DNA from: Mesorhizobium ventifaucium
Lineage (GTDB): Bacteria; Pseudomonadota; Alphaproteobacteria; Rhizobiales; Rhizobiaceae
DNA: 64,000 nt
NCBI RefSeq assembly: GCF_935822925.1
Contig: NZ_CAKXZS010000016.1
Location: forward strand, 186,001-250,000
Direction of reading: 5' to 3'
Positions 60,532-64,000 of this stretch are shown here, in pieces. The notes below the pieces were generated by a model. That model did not search any database and had not been told where the DNA came from. It worked only from the letters and a program-made list of their open reading frames with translations. Made by a program: the position numbers and the translations under genes. Within the stretch, counting starts at the first letter, position 1. Every line of letters starts with the position of its first letter.

Positions 60532-60888
60532 TTGACGATCACCATATACGGCATCACCAATTGCGACACGATCAAGAAGGCGCGTGTCTGGCTGGAGAGC
60601 CACCATGTCGCCTATCGGTTCCACGATTACAGGGTCGAGGGGCTGGAGGCAGTTAGGCTCGATGGCTGGGCCGGCAAGGTCGGCTGGGAAATCCTGCTCA
60701 ACAAAGCGAGCACGACGTTTCGCGAACTGTCGGACACGGACAGGCTGAGCCTGGACGAGAACAAGGCCAAGGCGCTGATGTTGGCCAACCCGACGATGAT
60801 CAAGCGGCCGGTCCTCGATCTCGGCGATCGTATCCTCGTCGGCTTCAAGCCTGATCTCTATCAACAGGCGGTGGGCGGGTTGAAGTAG
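60532..60888 (+). CDS. ArsC/Spx-family protein (YffB-like)
   Basis: Starting at TTG (60532), with GAGG seven bases upstream, the product has 118 residues beginning MTITIYGITNCDTIKKARVW with the single conserved cysteine near residue 11. WLESHHVAYRFHDY and NPTMIKRPVLDLGDRILVGF are the family's arginine-containing strand and C-terminal part. Relatives use glutathione or thioredoxin; a true arsenate reductase role is not supported without arsenic genes nearby. The start is unusual but keeps the thioredoxin-like fold complete. Confidence 0.83.
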   Translation: MTITIYGITNCDTIKKARVWLESHHVAYRFHDYRVEGLEAVRLDGWAGKVGWEILLNKASTTFRELSDTDRLSLDENKAKALMLANPTMIKRPVLDLGDRILVGFKPDLYQQAVGGLK

Positions 60889-60903
60889 CGGAACGGACGC
60901 TTT

Positions 60904-62406
60904 TCACGCTCCAGTTCGCCAGGCGAATTGGGTCGCGGAAAAGACCTTGGCCTGCCTGGCCGACAGCGCGTCCCACGCTGCGCGGCAGCTGGGGTCCGGT
61001 TCGATCGTCTCGGCAATGCTCGTCATCGCATCCGCAGCCTCGGAAAAACTCTCGAACCATCCGACGCCGACCGCCGCGCTAATCGCTGCGCCGAGGGAGG
61101 AGGCTTCGGCATTGTGACCCTTGTGGATCGCGATCCCTGTTGCGTCGGCGATCATCTTTGTCCAAAGCTTGCTGTTGGCGCCGCCGCCGATCGCCACCAT
61201 TTGCGCCGGCGAAAGACCATGGCTGCGCATCTCTTCGAGAGCCCGGGCGGTTTGCAGCGTCATTGCCTCTAGCCCTGCACGATAAAAGTGACCGAGCGTG
61301 TGCGAGGGGTGCATGCCGATGAAGCTCGCGCGTGCGCTCGGCTCCCAGTGCGGGTCCATGCAACCGACCAGGGTGGTGCCGGCGAGAAGTCCGTCGGAGC
61401 CGATCGGGACGGCCGCCGCTTCTCTTTCCAGGCGGTCGAAGATCGCCGGATCGGAGCGCCCGCCGGCAAACGTGTCGACGAACCAGTTGACGAAATAGAC
61501 ACCCGCCCGCTGCACTGCCTCGAGGAAATAGCCATCGCCTGTCGGCGAGGTCATGGTACGCCAGAAGGCGCCGACCACCGGTTCCCTAGACCAGATTCCC
61601 GCGATGATCGCAGTTCCAAGATTGAGATAGACGACGCCGTCGCGCATGGCATTGACGCCGAGCCCGGCGCATTGGCCATCGCCGCCGGCGGCAATCACCG
61701 GCGTTCCTTCGGCGAGGCCGGTTGCCGTGGCGGCTGCGGCATGAACGGTCCCGACCCGTGTGCCGGACCGCACCGCATTGGGAAGTTGCGACGGCCTGAT
61801 GCCGAGATGATCAAGGATCGGTTGCGACCATGCCTTGCGCGAGATGTCAAAGAGACCGAACGGATCGGCGCTTGTCCAGCTCGCACTCGGCGTTCCCGTC
61901 AGTCTCAGCGTCAGATAGCCATGCACGTCGAGGATTTTGTTCGCCCGGTCCAACCGTTCCGGTTCGTTCTCGCGCAGCCATTTCAGGCGGTAGACGACCG
62001 GCGTCACATCGATCGGCTTGCCGGTGATCGCGTGCAGCCGCTGACGGCCGATCTCCGCCGCGAAACGGTCGACCAGCCCGGCGGCACGTTCGTCGAGCCA
62101 GAGGCTGGCGGGTCCGATTGGCGCGCCGGCGCCATCGATGAGGGCTACGGTCTCCCGCTGGTTGGAGATCGCGATGCCGGCGATGCGTTCCGCATCGACT
62201 GCGCCGACAAGCTGCCGCAGCGCCACCGTTGCGGCCCGCCACCAGTCGGTGACCTCCTGCTCGACATAGTCCGGCCTCGGCTTCATCAGCTCGAGCGGCG
62301 CCCGGCCTTCCGCCACGGCTCGTCCGTCCCGGCTCCAGGCAATCGCCTTGCAGGATTGCGTGGAACTGTCGAGGCCGACGACAAGAGGTCCGTCGCTGCT
62401 GCCCAT
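60904..62406 (-). CDS. FGGY-family carbohydrate kinase, xylulokinase-like
   Basis: The 500-residue kinase has VVGLDSSTQSCKAIAWSRDG, IAISNQRETVALIDGAGAP, IAAGGDGQCAGLGVNAMRDG and the C-terminal MVAIGGGANSKLWTKMIADA. It resembles xylulokinases more than the kinase at 30766. It follows the SorC regulator gene on the same strand after 68 bases. With the divergent glycerol-1-phosphate-dehydrogenase-like gene it probably belongs to a sugar or polyol pathway. Confidence 0.88.
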   Translation of the reverse strand: MGSSDGPLVVGLDSSTQSCKAIAWSRDGRAVAEGRAPLELMKPRPDYVEQEVTDWWRAATVALRQLVGAVDAERIAGIAISNQRETVALIDGAGAPIGPASLWLDERAAGLVDRFAAEIGRQRLHAITGKPIDVTPVVYRLKWLRENEPERLDRANKILDVHGYLTLRLTGTPSASWTSADPFGLFDISRKAWSQPILDHLGIRPSQLPNAVRSGTRVGTVHAAAATATGLAEGTPVIAAGGDGQCAGLGVNAMRDGVVYLNLGTAIIAGIWSREPVVGAFWRTMTSPTGDGYFLEAVQRAGVYFVNWFVDTFAGGRSDPAIFDRLEREAAAVPIGSDGLLAGTTLVGCMDPHWEPSARASFIGMHPSHTLGHFYRAGLEAMTLQTARALEEMRSHGLSPAQMVAIGGGANSKLWTKMIADATGIAIHKGHNAEASSLGAAISAAVGVGWFESFSEAADAMTSIAETIEPDPSCRAAWDALSARQAKVFSATQFAWRTGA

Positions 62407-62474
62407 GATTGTCCTCCCGAGACGATGAGTTCCACCGGTGCTGGTTAGTCCAAGTGCTGGTTAGTCCGAGCCGG

Positions 62475-63458
62475 TTATTCCAAGAGACTGTTCGCGGTGG
62501 CCATGTCGGTGACAAAATGTGTCGCGTATCCGCCGCCGAGCCCGGCCCTGATCGCCCCCATCTTGCGGCCGCCGGCGGCGGCGCAGATGCGGACCGGCAC
62601 CGCTTTCAGTTCGTCGAGTGTTATGCCGACGGTGCGCCCGTCCAGCGGCGTTGCGAAGGCAGCTCCCTGGGCGTCGATGAACCGCCCGATGATGACCCCG
62701 AGCGCGCCCTGCTCGATCATGCCGGCAAGCGCGTCGGCATCCGATATCCCAGCTCGGGCATAGGTGCTCTCCGGCCCGATATCGCCGATCCCGAAGATGA
62801 CCTTGCCGGCGGCACGGATCATGCGGAACTGGTTGACGAGCATCGGCTCCTGCATGAGTTCGTCGTGCAGTTCGTCGGTGGAGACGATTGCCGGGGCAAG
62901 CAGGTTGATGCAGCGGGCGCCGAGCCGATTGGCCATCAGCGAGGTGCAGAATTCCGGCGAGAAATCGCTGGTGCCGATCGAGCTTCCCGAGAGCTGGACG
63001 ACGGTCAAGTTCCGGTCATGCCGTAGTCTCGGGATCGAGCGGGCGGCAGCGAGCACCGTTTTTCCCCATGCAACGCCGATCGTGTCACCCGGATCGACCA
63101 TGGATGCGAGCAGCCGTCCTGCCGCTTCGCCGATGCGGCGGTCGGCATCGTTGGGGTCGAGGTCGGGGATGACCGCCGCGCCGCGAAGCCCGTATTTTTC
63201 CATCAGACGCCGCGAGGTCAAGGTGCGGGCAAAAGCGTCGTGGTCGACCTGCACGGCGACAAGACCGCTTTCGCGTGCCTCCTGCAGATAGTGCACCACG
63301 CTCGCCCTCGAGACGTTCATGACCTTGGCCACGTCGCTCTGGTTGAGCTGGTCGACATAGTAGAGCCAGGCAGCCCACGCCACCGCGCTGTCGAATTCGG
63401 GCGGCAGTGCCGAGAGCCCAGATGGTCGGACCATTTCGATGTCGGCATTGGCATTCAT
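62475..63458 (-). CDS. SorC-family transcriptional regulator
   Basis: The 327-residue protein begins MNANADIEMVRPSGLSALP and has a helix-turn-helix (LNQSDVAKVMNVSRASVVHY) plus the SorC sugar-binding domain (GDTIGVAWGKTVLAAARSIP, VVQLSGSSIGTSDFSPEF). The ATG at 63458 has AAAGGGA upstream and is chosen over the longer open frame. It lies between the kinase gene and the divergent dehydrogenase gene and presumably controls both in response to a sugar phosphate. Confidence 0.88.
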   Translation of the reverse strand: MNANADIEMVRPSGLSALPPEFDSAVAWAAWLYYVDQLNQSDVAKVMNVSRASVVHYLQEARESGLVAVQVDHDAFARTLTSRRLMEKYGLRGAAVIPDLDPNDADRRIGEAAGRLLASMVDPGDTIGVAWGKTVLAAARSIPRLRHDRNLTVVQLSGSSIGTSDFSPEFCTSLMANRLGARCINLLAPAIVSTDELHDELMQEPMLVNQFRMIRAAGKVIFGIGDIGPESTYARAGISDADALAGMIEQGALGVIIGRFIDAQGAAFATPLDGRTVGITLDELKAVPVRICAAAGGRKMGAIRAGLGGGYATHFVTDMATANSLLE

Positions 63459-63598
63459 GTCCCTTTTTCCGCAGGTTTGCACAACGAAGTCAAGCGTCGA
63501 GGGCAAATGCTTGACAAAAGACAGTGATAGGTGACTATTGTTTCACAAACGCCAACGCTCCTGCGCCTCGATTACAGGGTCGCCAGCATGAGGACGTC

Positions 63599-64000
63599 AT
63601 GACGAATCCGGCAGCCGGATCCTGGACGGCATTGATCGACGACATTCTGGACGGGCACTGGACCAACCCGGAGACCGGTAAGAAGGCCGTGGTGCCGTAT
63701 GACCGGATTGTCATCGAAGAAAGCCTCGACGGGCGGGCGGCCGATCTCGTTGCGGAGCTCGATCTGGGGGAGCGGTTCACAGTCGTTGCGGATGCCGCCA
63801 CCTATGAGGCGCTTGGCGAACGCGTTGCGCGCGAACTGAAGACGCTCGGCCCTGTCGATGTGGTGATCTTGGATCACCCGCATGCCGACATGGCCAACGT
63901 CGAAAGCCTGGCCGTCAAACTCGCCGATGCGGACGCCGTGGTCGCGGTCGGTTCCGGGACGATCAACGATCTCTGCAAGTTCGTCACCGGAAGGAACGGA
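63599..64000 (+). CDS. sn-glycerol-1-phosphate dehydrogenase-like enzyme (AraM/EgsA family), 3' end outside window
   Basis: The visible 134 residues begin MTNPAAGSWTALIDDILDGH and contain FTVVADAATYEALG and the NAD-binding VAVGSGTINDLCKF. These are typical of the iron-containing-alcohol-dehydrogenase-like glycerol-1-phosphate dehydrogenases. The metal-ligand histidines would lie beyond the edge. GAGGA lies before the ATG at 63599. In bacteria such enzymes occur in sugar/polyol operons, fitting the neighbouring FGGY kinase and SorC regulator. Polyol oxidation is an alternative to a lipid role. Confidence 0.82.
   Translation, partial: MTNPAAGSWTALIDDILDGHWTNPETGKKAVVPYDRIVIEESLDGRAADLVAELDLGERFTVVADAATYEALGERVARELKTLGPVDVVILDHPHADMANVESLAVKLADADAVVAVGSGTINDLCKFVTGRNG

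Noticed and set aside
60532..60888. Arsenic resistance operon (ArsR plus ArsC-like protein)
   Set aside because: The ArsR protein lacks arsenic-binding cysteines and is paired with an SRPBCC gene. The ArsC-like protein is of the Spx/YffB type and no efflux pump is present.
63572..63883. A minus-strand frame opposite the glycerol-1-phosphate dehydrogenase-like gene
   Set aside because: The plus-strand frame has the NAD-binding GSGTINDLCKF and a ribosome site; the minus-strand frame shows nothing.
1..64000. CRISPR arrays, tRNA genes, insertion sequences or phage genes
   Set aside because: No regularly spaced direct repeats, cloverleaf-like segments, transposase motifs or phage structural proteins were seen on reading both strands.

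Overview
The window is GC-rich, densely packed bacterial DNA from an alphaproteobacterium of the Rhizobiales type, most like Mesorhizobium. The evidence is the density of ABC uptake systems, overlapping start/stop operons, TAGAGC-type and REP-type intergenic repeats typical of rhizobia, and the protein families present. This assignment comes from recalled family resemblance, not a database search. No rRNA, tRNA, CRISPR array or insertion sequence was recognised.

1-23305 is a methylated-amine island. From the left edge, on the minus strand, lie the N-methylglutamate dehydrogenase subunits (sarcosine-oxidase-like, the alpha-type subunit cut by the window edge), gamma-glutamylmethylamide synthetase and the three N-methylglutamate synthase subunits. 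An Amt-type (methyl)ammonium transporter follows with a small one-helix membrane protein. Divergently, four plus-strand genes match the dimethylamine monooxygenase set dmmDABC (GcvT-like, zinc-ribbon, flavin/2Fe-2S reductase, heme-PAS protein). After two broken genes (a short-chain dehydrogenase and an ECF sigma factor) come an XRE/cupin regulator, trimethylamine monooxygenase (tmm), a serine hydrolase and a TMAO-type ABC importer (tmoX, tmoV, tmoW). Together they would import TMAO, oxidise TMA, demethylate DMA and turn methylamine into ammonium and formaldehyde-level C1 units. TMAO demethylase (tdm) and the fourth dehydrogenase subunit are not in the window.

23865-35095 is a carbohydrate-type catabolic module of unknown substrate: two short-chain dehydrogenases, a ribose-type ABC importer, a SorC-family regulator, an FGGY kinase, an oxidoreductase resembling the DXR-like (DRL) protein of Brucella, and an enolase-superfamily enzyme. 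35517-40971 holds an RND efflux pair preceded by a small conserved-looking gene, with a divergent TetR gene and two tandem operator-like palindromes between them.

41511-46850 is a second sugar-type ABC importer with a LacI regulator and an FAH-family hydrolase. 47378-53440 is a spermidine/putrescine-type ABC importer with an XRE/cupin regulator inside the operon and an aldehyde dehydrogenase. 53507-58480 has a GntR/FCD regulator divergent from an NMT1-type ABC importer and a fumarylpyruvate-hydrolase-like enzyme. The operon then runs into a truncated CoA-ligase start and a broken 2'-5' RNA ligase gene.

59116-60888 carries small accessory genes (NTF2-like, ArsR plus SRPBCC pair, ArsC-like reductase). 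60904-64000 begins another sugar/polyol module: FGGY kinase, SorC regulator and, divergently, a glycerol-1-phosphate-dehydrogenase-like enzyme cut by the window edge. Overall the window is mostly uptake-and-catabolism cassettes, each with its own local regulator and often a visible palindromic operator candidate.
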